A stretch of 64,000 nt of DNA from Bosea beijingensis (GTDB lineage: Bacteria > Pseudomonadota > Alphaproteobacteria > Rhizobiales > Beijerinckiaceae): positions 2,638,782 through 2,702,781 of the forward strand of contig NZ_CP132359.1 in NCBI RefSeq assembly GCF_030758975.1, written 5' to 3'. Within the stretch, counting starts at the first letter, position 1, and every line of letters begins with the position of its first letter. The notes beneath the pieces were generated by a model that made no database searches, was not told the DNA's origin, and saw only the letters and a program-made list of their open reading frames with translations. This document shows positions 37,131 to 45,914 of the stretch, piece after piece. Both the position numbers and the translations under genes were made by a program.

Positions 37131-38585
37131 CTACCGGAACGGCGGCTCGTCGAAGCTGCGGAGCTTGCGCGAATGGATCGCCGAGCCCGTGACCTTCAGC
37201 TTCTCCAGCGCGTCGAGCCCGATGCGCAGGTGTTCGCCGACCGCCCGCTCATAGAAGGCGTTGGCCGCGCCGGGCAGCTTGATCTCGCCATGCAATGGCT
37301 TGTCGGAGACGCAGAGCAGCGTGCCGTAGGGGACGCGGAGCCGGTACCCTTGCGCCGCGATCGTGCCGGATTCCATGTCGACCGCGATGGCGCGAGACAG
37401 GTTGATCCGCCGCCGCTCCTTGGTCCATTGCAGTTCCCAGTTGCGGTCGTCCTGGGTCACGACCGTGCCGGTGCGCAGGCGCTGCTTAAGCCGGTCGCCC
37501 TTCTCGCCGGTGATGTCGGCGGCCGCCTGCTGCAAGGCGACCTGCACCTCGGCCAGCGCGGGAATCGGAATATCCGGCGGGACGAGATCGTCGAGGATGC
37601 GATCCTGCCGGAGATAGGCATGGGCCAGCACATAGTCGCCGATGATCTGGGTCTGGCGCAGGCCCCCGCAATGGCCGACCATCAGCCAGCAATTCGGCCG
37701 GAGCACCGCGAGATGGTCGGTGATGTTCTTCGCATTGGAGGGGCCGACGCCGATATTGACCAGCGTCACGCCCTCTCCGTTCTTGCGGATCAGGTGATAG
37801 GCCGGCATCTGGAAACGGTGCCAGGGCGCCGACATCACCCGCTCGGCGGCGGAGACGTCGATCCCGTCCTTGTCGATGCGGATGCCGCCTGGTGCGATCA
37901 GTGCCTCGGCCGTGCCGGCCTCGATCTCGGCCAGGCCGAGCCGGACGAACTGGTCGACATAGCGATGGTAGTTGGTCAATAGCACCCAGGGCTGCACGGC
38001 CCGCCAGTCGGTACCGGTGTAATGCACCAGCCGGCGCAGCGAGTAATCGACCCGCACCGCGTCGAACAGCGAGAGCGGGCGTGGCTCGCCCTCGATCAGC
38101 TCGTAGCTGCCGTCGGCGATCTCGTCGCCGACGAGCGCCAGAAGCGGCGTCGGGAAATAGCGCGCCAGTTCGGCGGCGGTTATCTTGCCGCGCCCCAGTT
38201 CGTCGCCGCCCTCGAGGGCGTAGGGGTAGGGGATCTCCTGGGTGCTGACGCCGGTCTCGATCGTCGCGCCATATTCGGCGACGAGCGGTTTGAGTTGGTC
38301 GAGCAGGTAGGCGCGGAACTCGGCCGGCTGGGTCACCGTGGTCGAGTAGATGCCGGGCACCGCGAATTTGGCATAGCCCCGCCGCGTCGCCTCCGGCAGC
38401 TTCGAGGGCTCGTAGGTCACGCGCAGCATCGGGTAGCGGTAGCGCTCCCGGTCGTCGGCGGTGGGCGCCTCGCCGGTATCGAAGAAGCGCTGCAGGTCAC
38501 CGCGCAGCGCCGAGCGCGCCTCGTCATAGAGCCGTTCGAGCCGGTCCACGGCCGCTTCCGGTGTCGCTGCGGTCTCGAAGCTCAT
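37131..38585 (-). CDS. amn: AMP nucleosidase
   Basis: 484 residues. It hydrolyses AMP to adenine and ribose-5-phosphate and so balances adenine nucleotide pools. The N-terminal domain (about 1-190) is the AMN-specific part; the C-terminal domain (about 270-450) has the nucleoside phosphorylase fold: LVNIGVGPSNAKNITDHLAV, LMVGHCGGLR and AVDMESGTIAA are the purine- and ribose-binding motifs. It is complete and converges with ubiB at 6 nt. ATG 38585 fits the family. Confidence 0.95.
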   Translation of the reverse strand: MSFETAATPEAAVDRLERLYDEARSALRGDLQRFFDTGEAPTADDRERYRYPMLRVTYEPSKLPEATRRGYAKFAVPGIYSTTVTQPAEFRAYLLDQLKPLVAEYGATIETGVSTQEIPYPYALEGGDELGRGKITAAELARYFPTPLLALVGDEIADGSYELIEGEPRPLSLFDAVRVDYSLRRLVHYTGTDWRAVQPWVLLTNYHRYVDQFVRLGLAEIEAGTAEALIAPGGIRIDKDGIDVSAAERVMSAPWHRFQMPAYHLIRKNGEGVTLVNIGVGPSNAKNITDHLAVLRPNCWLMVGHCGGLRQTQIIGDYVLAHAYLRQDRILDDLVPPDIPIPALAEVQVALQQAAADITGEKGDRLKQRLRTGTVVTQDDRNWELQWTKERRRINLSRAIAVDMESGTIAAQGYRLRVPYGTLLCVSDKPLHGEIKLPGAANAFYERAVGEHLRIGLDALEKLKVTGSAIHSRKLRSFDEPPFR

Positions 38586-38703
38586 GAACCCTCCTCGTAT
38601 CGCTCTGGTTCTAGCTGTCGGGTGCCGCTCCTGACAACAACCGGCGGTGTCTCGCGCCAGCTTGCTGCCGAGCCGATTGACAGGCAGGGGGAATGCGGTT
38701 AGT

Positions 38704-38733
38704 AAACCGATCAGTTAATTAACTCATCGGTTT
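38704..38733. promoter_or_regulatory. 30-bp palindromic operator of the ArsR regulator
   Basis: The halves AAACCGATCAGTTAA and TTAACTCATCGGTTT are inverted with one mismatch in 15. The 3' end is only 6 nt before the ATG of arsR, with no ribosome binding site in between, so the mRNA may start near the ATG. ArsR proteins bind such palindromes as dimers and repress their own gene. Confidence 0.8.
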
Positions 38734-38739
38734 CATACG

Positions 38740-39087
38740 ATGTCGACGGACCCGCTCAGCCTGACCTTCGCAGCCCTCGCCGATCCGACGCGCCGCGCCA
38801 TCCTGGCCCGGCTGTCGCAAGGCGAGAGTTCGGTGAAGGAGCTGGCCGAGCCCTTCGCGATGAGCCTGCCGGCGGTCTCCAAGCACCTGAAGGTGCTGGA
38901 GCGCGCTGGGCTGATCACGCGAGGAAAGGAAGCCCAGTGGCGGCCTTGTCGGCTCGATCCCGGCCCGCTGCAGGACGTCTCGGAATGGCTGGAGCATTAC
39001 AGCCGTTTCTGGGACCAGAGCCTGGGGCGGCTGGACGAGATGCTCCGTGAGATCAAGGCGAAACCACCCGGTAAACCCGGCGTTTGA
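38740..39087 (+). CDS. ArsR family transcriptional regulator
   Basis: 115 residues of the winged-helix ArsR/SmtB type. The DNA-reading helix is SLPAVSKHLKVLERAGL at about 48-64. No Cys pairs typical of metal sensing occur (only a single Cys is seen), so it belongs to the non-metal group often paired with SRPBCC and glyoxalase-like proteins. It heads a four-gene operon with them. The palindrome just before the start suggests autorepression. What inducer it senses is unknown. Confidence 0.92.
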   Translation: MSTDPLSLTFAALADPTRRAILARLSQGESSVKELAEPFAMSLPAVSKHLKVLERAGLITRGKEAQWRPCRLDPGPLQDVSEWLEHYSRFWDQSLGRLDEMLREIKAKPPGKPGV

Positions 39088-39127
39088 CGCCCAAGGCCTG
39101 TTTTCAACTCAGTTTCAGGTGTTCGTC

Positions 39128-39673
39128 ATGCTCAAGACCATTCTGCTCAGCCTGCTTGGCCTTGTCGCGACCGGTATCGTCGTCGTGCTGATCCTCGCCG
39201 CCCGCAAGCCCGACACGTTTCAGGTCACCCGCTCCATCGCGATCAATGCCACGCCGGAGCGGATCTATCCGCTGATCGCCGATTTCCGGGCCTGGAACGC
39301 CTGGTCGCCCTGGGAAAAGAAGGATCCGGCGATGAAGCGCACCTATGGCGGCCCCGAGACCGGGGTCGGCGCGACCTATGCCTGGGCCGGCGACAAGAAT
39401 GTCGGCGAGGGCAGCATGCGCATCACCGAGGCCCAGGTGCCGGGCAAGCTCGGGCTCAAGCTCGATTTCCTCAAGCCCTTCGAGGCGCATAACGACGTCG
39501 TCTTCGCGCTGACGCCACAGAGCCAGGGTACGAACGTGACCTGGATTATGACCGGCCCGACCCCGTTCGCGGCCAAGATCATGCATGTCTTCATGGACAT
39601 GGACCGCATGGTCGGTGGCGATTTCGAAGCCGGACTCAAGGCCATGAAGGCCGCGGCCGAGCGCACCGCCTGA
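39128..39673 (+). CDS. SRPBCC family protein with membrane anchor
   Basis: 181 residues. A hydrophobic helix (about 4-25) is followed by a START/Bet v1-like SRPBCC domain (about 35-178) that forms a hydrophobic ligand pocket; FRAWNAWSPWEKKDP is the typical family block. Relatives are called polyketide cyclase or dehydrase, but enzymatic activity is not shown. ATG 39128 is used; an upstream start at 39047 lies within the arsR gene. It is 40 nt after arsR, in the same operon. Confidence 0.87.
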   Translation: MLKTILLSLLGLVATGIVVVLILAARKPDTFQVTRSIAINATPERIYPLIADFRAWNAWSPWEKKDPAMKRTYGGPETGVGATYAWAGDKNVGEGSMRITEAQVPGKLGLKLDFLKPFEAHNDVVFALTPQSQGTNVTWIMTGPTPFAAKIMHVFMDMDRMVGGDFEAGLKAMKAAAERTA

Positions 39674-39726
39674 GGCGGCGCACAGTTCCATGACCCCGAG
39701 AAAAACAACCCAAGAGGAGAGAAACC

Positions 39727-40209
39727 ATGATGGGCGAACCGCAGAAGGAACATGAGTGGCTCCACCAGCTCGTCGGCGACTGGACCGCCGAGATGAACTG
39801 CTCGATGGGGCCGGACCAGCCGCCATCCTCATCGAAGGGCACCGAGAGCGTGCGCTCGCTCGGCGGGCTCTGGACGCTGGGCGAGGGGCAGGGCGAAGGG
39901 CCTGAGGGCAAGCCGGTCACCAGCCTGATGACGCTCGGCTTCGACCCGGCCAAGGGCCGCTTCGTCGGCAGCTTCGTCGCCTCGATGATGACGATGATGT
40001 GGACCTATGACGGCGCGCTCTCGGCCGACGGCAAGTCGCTGGTCCTCGACACCGAGGGGCCGAGCATGGCCGGCGACGGCTCGATGGCGAAATATCAGGA
40101 CATCATCACCTTCCTATCGCCGGACCATCGTACCCTGACCTCGCGCGCCCTCGGGCCGGACGGCCAGTGGGCCGAGTTCATGGCTGCCCAGTACCACCGC
40201 AAGCGCTGA
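39727..40209 (+). CDS. DUF1579 family protein
   Basis: 160 residues, with the typical DUF1579 start PQKEHEWLHQLVGDWTAE, then SVRSLGGLW, and a later Tyr/Asp-rich strand region. The family probably forms a beta-barrel like lipocalins, but its role is unknown. It is in the arsR operon, between the SRPBCC and VOC genes, about 53 nt after the former. Confidence 0.88.
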   Translation: MMGEPQKEHEWLHQLVGDWTAEMNCSMGPDQPPSSSKGTESVRSLGGLWTLGEGQGEGPEGKPVTSLMTLGFDPAKGRFVGSFVASMMTMMWTYDGALSADGKSLVLDTEGPSMAGDGSMAKYQDIITFLSPDHRTLTSRALGPDGQWAEFMAAQYHRKR

Positions 40210-40241
40210 GCGCTGCCCACAAGCACGTAGGAGGACATGCG

Positions 40242-40676
40242 ATGAAACTGTCGACCTATCTGATGTTCGAGGGCAATTGCCGCGAGGCCTTCACCCACTA
40301 TCACAAGGTTCTGGGCGGCAAGATCCAGGCGATGATGGATCACAAGGGCACGCCGGCGGAGGAGCACGTTGCGCCGGAATGGCGGGACAAGATCCTGCAT
40401 GCCTGCCTGGAGATCGAAGGCCAGTTGCTGATGGCCTCCGATGCGCCGCCCAATCAGAGTGACGGGCCGATGCGCTCGGTCTCCGTCAGCGTCGGCGTCG
40501 CGACCCCGGAGGACGCGGATCGCATCTTCGCGGGCCTGTCCGAGGGCGGCGCCAAGATCACCATGCCGATCGGCGAGACCTTCTGGTCGCCGCGCTTCGG
40601 CATGCTGACCGACCGCTTCGGCACGAACTGGATGATCGGCGCCGAGATGCCGGCGGATCAGGCGAATTGCGGCTGA
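40242..40676 (+). CDS. VOC family protein (PhnB-like glyoxalase/bleomycin resistance fold)
   Basis: 144 residues of the PhnB-like VOC fold. It starts MKLSTYLMFEGNCREAF and contains the EAFTHYHKVLGGK helix, and FGMLTDRFGTNWMI near the end, typical of DUF1811/PhnB proteins. Whether it binds metal cannot be told. AGGAGGA at 40229-40235 confirms ATG 40242. It is the last gene of the arsR operon, followed by a family A repeat. Confidence 0.9.
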   Translation: MKLSTYLMFEGNCREAFTHYHKVLGGKIQAMMDHKGTPAEEHVAPEWRDKILHACLEIEGQLLMASDAPPNQSDGPMRSVSVSVGVATPEDADRIFAGLSEGGAKITMPIGETFWSPRFGMLTDRFGTNWMIGAEMPADQANCG

Positions 40677-40705
40677 GGCCCAGCGGACTTCTTGAGGAAA
40701 CACGC

Positions 40706-40800
40706 CGTCATCCCGGGCTTGACCCGGGATCCATCGAAGGGCGTTGCGTCTTACGATGGATCCCGGATCGGCGCGGCTGCGCCGCTTGTCCGGGATGACG
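40706..40800. repeat. Dispersed palindromic repeat, family A, copy 3
   Basis: 95 bp, very similar to the copy at 19390-19485 and in the same orientation. Outer arms CGTCATCCCGGG and CCGGGATGACG; inner GGGATCCAT and ATGGATCCC. It lies between convergent genes and may help termination of both. Confidence 0.87.
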
Positions 40801-40826
40801 ATGCGTTTCCGGGAAACAGGTCGCCC

Positions 40827-41582
40827 CTAAGACCGCCCGCCATCCACCGAGAGCACCTGTCCGCTGATCCAGCAGGCCTGTTCGCTCAGGAAGAACAGCG
40901 TCGCGCTGGCGATGTCCTCGGGCGTGCCGAGCCGGCGGGTGTGGATGCTCTCGACGAGCTTCTTCTGCCCTTCCGGCCCGTAGCTCTGCCATTGCCGTTC
41001 GCTCGCGGGGTTGGAGCGCACGAAACCCGGCGCCACCGAATTCACGGTGATGCCATGCGGGCCGAGCTCCCAGGCGAGCTGCTTCGTCAGCCCCACCAGC
41101 GCATGCTTGGCGCTGGCATAGGCCTGGATGCCGGTGAGGCTAGGCCTCAGGCCCGCGCCAGACGAGATCGTCACGATCCGCCCATAGCCCGCCTGCTTCA
41201 TCGCGGGCGCGGCCGCCTGCGCCAGGAAGAAGGCGGCATCGACATTGGCGGCGAAGATCACCCGCCAGTCGTCCTCGGAAATCTCCTCGATCGCCCGGCC
41301 AACCTGCCCGCGCACGCCGCCAGCAGCATGGACGAGGAGGTCGAGTTGGCCATTGGCTGCCACGATCTCATGCACGAGCGCCTGCGCGGCCTCGGGCGAG
41401 CCGAGATCGGCGGCATGGCCGGCCGCTCCGATCTCCCGCGCCGTCGCCGCGACGCCGCCTGCATCGATATCGGCGAGATGGACGCGCGCGCCCGCTTCCG
41501 CCAGGGCGGCGGCGATGGCGCGCCCGATGCCCTGGGCGGCGCCGGTGACGAGCGCTACGCGGTTGTCGAAGCGGATCTGCAT
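40827..41582 (-). CDS. SDR family oxidoreductase
   Basis: 251 residues of the classical short-chain dehydrogenase type. Cofactor loop TGAAQGIG, catalytic Ser in VTISSGAG and the YASAK motif (Tyr and Lys) are intact; it probably uses NAD(P)H, and Asp in LADID after the second strand favours NAD. The start overlaps the end of the PanE-like gene by 28 nt, suggesting translational coupling as the last gene in a five-gene operon. The substrate is unknown. Confidence 0.92.
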   Translation of the reverse strand: MQIRFDNRVALVTGAAQGIGRAIAAALAEAGARVHLADIDAGGVAATAREIGAAGHAADLGSPEAAQALVHEIVAANGQLDLLVHAAGGVRGQVGRAIEEISEDDWRVIFAANVDAAFFLAQAAAPAMKQAGYGRIVTISSGAGLRPSLTGIQAYASAKHALVGLTKQLAWELGPHGITVNSVAPGFVRSNPASERQWQSYGPEGQKKLVESIHTRRLGTPEDIASATLFFLSEQACWISGQVLSVDGGRS

Positions 41583-42592
41583 CGGTCGATCAACACTTTC
41601 AGCGTCTCGAAGGCCATCGGGCGGCGGCCGTCCTCGATGTCGTGGATCAGTGCGACCAGCGTCTCCAGCGCCGGCGTCGCGATGCCGACCTCGCGGCCGA
41701 GCGTGGCGATGACGCCGATCTGCGGGTCGACCTCGGTCTTGCGCTTGCGCACCGCGAGATCGCGCCAGATGCCGGAATGGGTCTTGGCCGTCTGCGAGGT
41801 GTAATGCGCCAGCCAGCGGATCGTCTCGACCTGGGGGCCATCCGGCCTGCCCGGCGCAAACACCATCGGATCGAACTCGCCGAAGCCGAGCGAGGTCACG
41901 CCGCGCTTGGCCGCAACCGCGCCAACCTCGCGGCCAAGCGTCAGCCAGACGGGCAGCCGCTCGGGATCAGCGAAGTTCGCCGACATCGAATCGTCGGTCA
42001 GCGCCGTCCCGAACAGCATCGCGCCATAGGCGAGCTTGCCCCAGAGATAGCCGAAAATGTTGTCGGTCAGGATCGCGTCAGGCTCGAACAGGGTCATAAG
42101 CCGATGCATCTCGGCGGCCCGTTCGCTGATCGTCCCATCGAGCTCGCCGACGACCGTCGCGCCGCGATTGCCGTAGAGGATTTCGCCGGGGCCCAGCCAA
42201 TCGGCGCCGAAATTGACGAAGCAGCCCATCGTGCGTCGCTCGCCGACCGCCCTGGCGATGGCGAGTTCGTTCAGCCCGTTCTGGGCGGAGAGCACGAAGC
42301 CGTCGTCAGTCAGATGCGGCTTCAGCGCCACGAGCGCGGCTTCCGTCGCGCCGGCCTTCACGGCGAGCACGATGCGGCCGTAGCGGCCGGTCAGTTCAGC
42401 CGGCGTCGCTGCGGGAACGACCTGCGTGAACTCCGCGACCGGCCCGGAAATCGCGAGCCCCCTGGTCCGGCAGGCCTCGACATGCTCCTGGACGATATCG
42501 ACCAGCAGGACCGGCACGCCGGCCCGCGCCCAGTAGGCGCCGAGCGTGCCGCCGATCGCGCCGGCGCCCCAGATCAGGATGGGTTCGCTCAC
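41555..42592 (-). CDS. 2-dehydropantoate 2-reductase family protein
   Basis: 345 residues. A Rossmann loop IWGAGAIGGTLGAYWA is near the N-terminus and the ApbA C-terminal domain is present (about 180-325), with LWGKLAYGAMLF and the conserved Lys in it. In pantothenate synthesis this enzyme makes pantoate, but in this operon with asparaginase and SDR genes it may reduce another 2-oxo acid. Its start overlaps the asparaginase stop by 4 nt (ATGA), a sign of coupling. Confidence 0.85.
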   Translation of the reverse strand: MSEPILIWGAGAIGGTLGAYWARAGVPVLLVDIVQEHVEACRTRGLAISGPVAEFTQVVPAATPAELTGRYGRIVLAVKAGATEAALVALKPHLTDDGFVLSAQNGLNELAIARAVGERRTMGCFVNFGADWLGPGEILYGNRGATVVGELDGTISERAAEMHRLMTLFEPDAILTDNIFGYLWGKLAYGAMLFGTALTDDSMSANFADPERLPVWLTLGREVGAVAAKRGVTSLGFGEFDPMVFAPGRPDGPQVETIRWLAHYTSQTAKTHSGIWRDLAVRKRKTEVDPQIGVIATLGREVGIATPALETLVALIHDIEDGRRPMAFETLKVLIDRCRSASTTA

Positions 42593-43536
42593 GCCTGCCC
42601 CGCCAGCTCGACATGGTCATGCGTGGCGACATGGATCAGGCCATCCGCCGTCACCCATCCCCGATACATGCCTTCGGTGTTGTAGGGCGCGACGATCGCG
42701 CCATCGGAATCGACGGCGACGAGGCCCGCGCCGACCTTGTGCTCGGAGAGTTCTGCAAGGACCGCGTCCGTCGCGGCCTCCAGCGAGAGGCCCTTATAGG
42801 CGATCAGCGACGCGATCTCGTGGCCGACGCAGTAGCGAATGAAATACTCGCCCTTGCCGGTGCCCGAGACGGCGCAGCGCCCGTCGCGGGCATAGGTGCC
42901 GGCGCCGATGATCGGGGAATCGCCGACGCGGCCGACCGGCTTGTTGGTATAGCCGCCGGTCGAGGTCGCCGCGGCGAGATGGCCCTGCGCGTCGCAGGCG
43001 ACGGCGCCGACCGTGCCGTGCTTCTCGGCCTCGCTCGCCTCGGCGGCGGTGCCGACGATCTCGCGCAGCTTCATCGAGGCCAGGTTCTTGCGTCGGCGCT
43101 CGGTCGAGAAATGTTCGTTCTCTACGGTATCGACGCCCTCGTGCTCGGCGAAATCATCGGCCGCGGGGCCGGCGAGCAGCAGCGGATCGCCGCGCAGCAT
43201 CAGCGCCTTGGCGGCCACGATCGGATTGCGGATGCGCTTGGCGCCGCAGATCGCGCCGGCGGCCAGCGTCGCGCCGTCCATGATCGAGGCGTCGAGCTCA
43301 TGCTCGCCCTCGGTGTTGAAGGCGGCGCCATGGCCGGCGTTGAAATGCGGGGAATCCTCCATCACCCGCACGGCCGCCTCGACGGCGTCGACGGCTGCGC
43401 CGCCCTTGCTCAGGATCGCCCAGCCGGCCCGCAATGCGCTGGCGAGGTCGGAGCGGGCCTGGGCCCACTCGGCTTCCGTCATCTCGGTCTTCGGCAAGGT
43501 GCCGCAGCCGCCATGGATGGCAAGCGCGAGGGTCAT
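42589..43536 (-). CDS. iaaA: Isoaspartyl peptidase / plant-type L-asparaginase
   Basis: 315 residues of the N-terminal nucleophile hydrolase type. The precursor is cut before the catalytic Thr in HGTVGAVACD (about residue 175) to yield alpha and beta chains. N-terminal AIHGGCGTL and the SGTGKGEYFIR block bind substrate. It hydrolyses L-asparagine or isoaspartyl dipeptides. It is in the operon headed by marR and the peptide-binding protein. The operon context fits use of imported isoaspartyl or amide compounds. Confidence 0.92.
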   Translation of the reverse strand: MTLALAIHGGCGTLPKTEMTEAEWAQARSDLASALRAGWAILSKGGAAVDAVEAAVRVMEDSPHFNAGHGAAFNTEGEHELDASIMDGATLAAGAICGAKRIRNPIVAAKALMLRGDPLLLAGPAADDFAEHEGVDTVENEHFSTERRRKNLASMKLREIVGTAAEASEAEKHGTVGAVACDAQGHLAAATSTGGYTNKPVGRVGDSPIIGAGTYARDGRCAVSGTGKGEYFIRYCVGHEIASLIAYKGLSLEAATDAVLAELSEHKVGAGLVAVDSDGAIVAPYNTEGMYRGWVTADGLIHVATHDHVELAGQA

Positions 43537-43613
43537 GTCGGTATCCTGTCAGGTCTTGAAACGTAGACCGCCATGGCCGGCCGGAGCGGGCCATGGCGTC
43601 GAAGGCGGCCCCG

Positions 43614-45206
43614 TTACTTCTTGGCGGGCTTGATGTCCATCGCCAGCGTGTCCTCGTCGACGCGCGGCGAGATCGTCACCTTGTCCTTCTGCATCGCCCA
43701 GGCCGAGCCGACGGCGGCGATCGGCAGGCGCGGCCGGTCCTTGGCGACGATCGCCGCGGCGTCGGACAGCATCGTGTTGCGTTTGGCCTCGTCCATCTCG
43801 ACGGCCGCGTCCTCGATCAGCTTGTCGACCTCGGCATTCTTGTAGCCGAGCACGTTGAAGGCGCCGAGCTTCTTGGCCGGGTCGTTGGAGTGGACCACGG
43901 AGGACAGCGTATAGTTCGCCTCGCCCGTCAGGGTGCCCCAGCCGGACATAGACAGCGAGAAATCGCCGCGCGTGCGGGCCGGGAAGAACACGGCGCCGGG
44001 CTGGGCGTTGGCGTTCACCTCGATGCCGATGCGCGCCAGCATCTGCGCGATCGAGGTGCCGACCTGCCGGTCGCCGGGCAGGCGGTCATTGGTGAAGGCG
44101 AAGCCGACCTTGAAGCCGTTCGGGTAGCCGGCCTCCTCCATCAGCTTCTTTGCCTTGGCGAGATCCGGCTTGAGCGCCGGCAGGCTCTTGTTGAAGCCGG
44201 CGATGGTCGGCGTCACCAACTGGTTCGCGGGGGTGCCGAGCCCCTCCATCGCGATCTCCGCCAGCGCCGGGCGATCAATGGCGAGGTCGATCGCTTCGCG
44301 CACCTTCACGTCCTGCAGCGGGTTCTTCGGCAGGGCCGAGCCGTCCTTGGCGGTGAGCTGCGGGGTCTTGTCCCGCATGTCGAGCTCCATGTTGAAGAGA
44401 TAGACGCTCTCGATCGTGGTGACGGCGAGCTTGGCGTCGCGCTTCAGCGTCGGCACGTCGGAAGCCGGTGCGCGCACGATGATGTCGACCTGGCCGGCCT
44501 TGAGCTGTGCGACGCGGGCGGCGTCGTTGGGCAGTTCCTTGCGCACGACCTTGGCCCAGGGCTCCTTGGCGCCCCAGTAGCCGTCGAACCGGTCGAGAAC
44601 CATCTGGTCCTTCGGCGTCCAGGAGACGAACTTGTAGGGGCCGGTGCCCACCGCCGCCTTGCCGGAATTGAAGGCCTCGTTGGCATTGTCCTTGGTCAGG
44701 CCGGCGGCGGCCTTGTGCGAGACGATGAAGAGCCGGATGAAATCGTTCGGCAGGTTCGGCGCTGGCCCGTCGGTGATGATATGCACCGTCAGCGGGTCGA
44801 CGATTTTCACCTCCTTGACGCGCCGGACATAGATCGTCGTCGGGTTCGGCCCGGCGACGACCGGGATGCGCTCGATCGAGAACTTGACGTCCTCGGCGGT
44901 GAAGTCCGAGCCGTCGTGAAACTTGACGCCGGGACGCAGCTTGAACTCCCAGACCGTCGGCTCCAGCGTCTTCCAGCTCAGTGCGAGGCGCGGCTCGATC
45001 TGGAGCTTGTCGCCCGACCAGGTCAGCGTGTCGAAGACATGCTTCAGCGCCTCGGCATGAGTGCCGGTCGCGGTGAAATGCGGATCGATCGATTCCGGTC
45101 CGGCGCGGACGCCGATGGTCAGCGTTTGGGCGAGCGCGCCGGTCGAGACGGTGGCGCCGAGCAGGGCGGCGAAGGCGGCTAGGCGGAAGGTCTGCGTGAG
45201 TTTCAT
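43614..45206 (-). CDS. ABC transporter substrate-binding protein, family 5 (peptide/nickel type)
   Basis: 530 residues. A signal peptide (MKLTQTFRLAAFAALLGATV, cleaved near LAQ) targets it to the periplasm. The mature part has the family 5 features: WEFKLRPGVKFHDGSDFTAEDV and IDLAIDRPALAEIAMEG. Such proteins bind peptides, opines, nickel chelates or sugars. It is transcribed after marR and before asparaginase, and its permeases and ATPase are in the divergent operon. ATG 45206 is preferred to 45275. Confidence 0.93.
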   Translation of the reverse strand: MKLTQTFRLAAFAALLGATVSTGALAQTLTIGVRAGPESIDPHFTATGTHAEALKHVFDTLTWSGDKLQIEPRLALSWKTLEPTVWEFKLRPGVKFHDGSDFTAEDVKFSIERIPVVAGPNPTTIYVRRVKEVKIVDPLTVHIITDGPAPNLPNDFIRLFIVSHKAAAGLTKDNANEAFNSGKAAVGTGPYKFVSWTPKDQMVLDRFDGYWGAKEPWAKVVRKELPNDAARVAQLKAGQVDIIVRAPASDVPTLKRDAKLAVTTIESVYLFNMELDMRDKTPQLTAKDGSALPKNPLQDVKVREAIDLAIDRPALAEIAMEGLGTPANQLVTPTIAGFNKSLPALKPDLAKAKKLMEEAGYPNGFKVGFAFTNDRLPGDRQVGTSIAQMLARIGIEVNANAQPGAVFFPARTRGDFSLSMSGWGTLTGEANYTLSSVVHSNDPAKKLGAFNVLGYKNAEVDKLIEDAAVEMDEAKRNTMLSDAAAIVAKDRPRLPIAAVGSAWAMQKDKVTISPRVDEDTLAMDIKPAKK

Positions 45207-45237
45207 GACGGTATCCCCTGTTTTCGTGGTTTTATCG

Positions 45238-45774
45238 TTATGATTGGAGTTCCTGAGGCCAGGCGGGCGAGGCAATGACGAGCTTGTCCATCAGCGCGCA
45301 GAGCTGGCGCTGCTCTTCCTCGCTGAGGCCGGCGAGCATCGTCGCCTGATGCTCGACCATCGGCACCATGGTCTCGTCGAAGATCTTGCGGCCGGCCGGC
45401 GTGAGATGGAGCACATAGCTGCGCAGGTCGGCCGGATCGGTCTCGCGCTTGAGCAGGCGTCGCTGAAGCAGTTTCTGCACGGCGCGCGAAAGCGTGTTCT
45501 TCGGCAGGCCGGAGGAGGCGACGATGTTCTTGGCGGCGACGCCTTCCTTCAGTCCCACGGCGTAGAGCGCGACGAATTCCGGGCGGACGAGCCCGTAGCG
45601 CGTCTCGATCCAGCGATAGACCGGGTCGTTGAAGCGGAACGCGACGAAGTTCAGCCGGAAGGACAGCCAGCAGGGATTGTCCCAGAGCTTGGTCACGGTC
45701 AGCGGGTCGAGCTCGGCGAGCGCAGCTTCGCGCTCGGGGTCGACGCGGGAAGGAAAGGTCGGCGCGCGTCGCAT
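45238..45774 (-). CDS. MarR family transcriptional regulator
   Basis: 178 residues. A winged helix-turn-helix of the MarR type (about 70-140, with SSGLPKNTLSRAVQKLLQRRLL as the recognition region and the wing DPADLRSYVLHLT). N-terminal 35 residues form an additional helix. It is divergent from the creatininase operon; the 7-bp-arm palindrome at 45798-45813 is a plausible binding site. It likely controls the two operons of the cluster in answer to the imported substrate or a product. Confidence 0.9.
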   Translation of the reverse strand: MRRAPTFPSRVDPEREAALAELDPLTVTKLWDNPCWLSFRLNFVAFRFNDPVYRWIETRYGLVRPEFVALYAVGLKEGVAAKNIVASSGLPKNTLSRAVQKLLQRRLLKRETDPADLRSYVLHLTPAGRKIFDETMVPMVEHQATMLAGLSEEEQRQLCALMDKLVIASPAWPQELQS

Positions 45775-45797
45775 CGGGGAAATCTCTCGACCGATTT

Positions 45798-45813
45798 AGT
45801 TCCAAATGGAACT
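45798..45813. promoter_or_regulatory. Candidate MarR operator in the divergent intergenic region
   Basis: AGTTCCA and TGGAACT are perfect inverted 7-bp arms around AA. The site is 24 nt before the marR start and about 100 nt before the creatininase start, so it could govern both directions. Confidence 0.65.
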
Positions 45814-45914
45814 TGACGCTACCGGAGGCGAGAGTCAAGGATGGCTCCGGCGGGCGGCCAGCGCGGCCTGCCGGGATTGTCTACCGCTTGCCGCAACGAA
45901 GCAAGGATCGCGCC

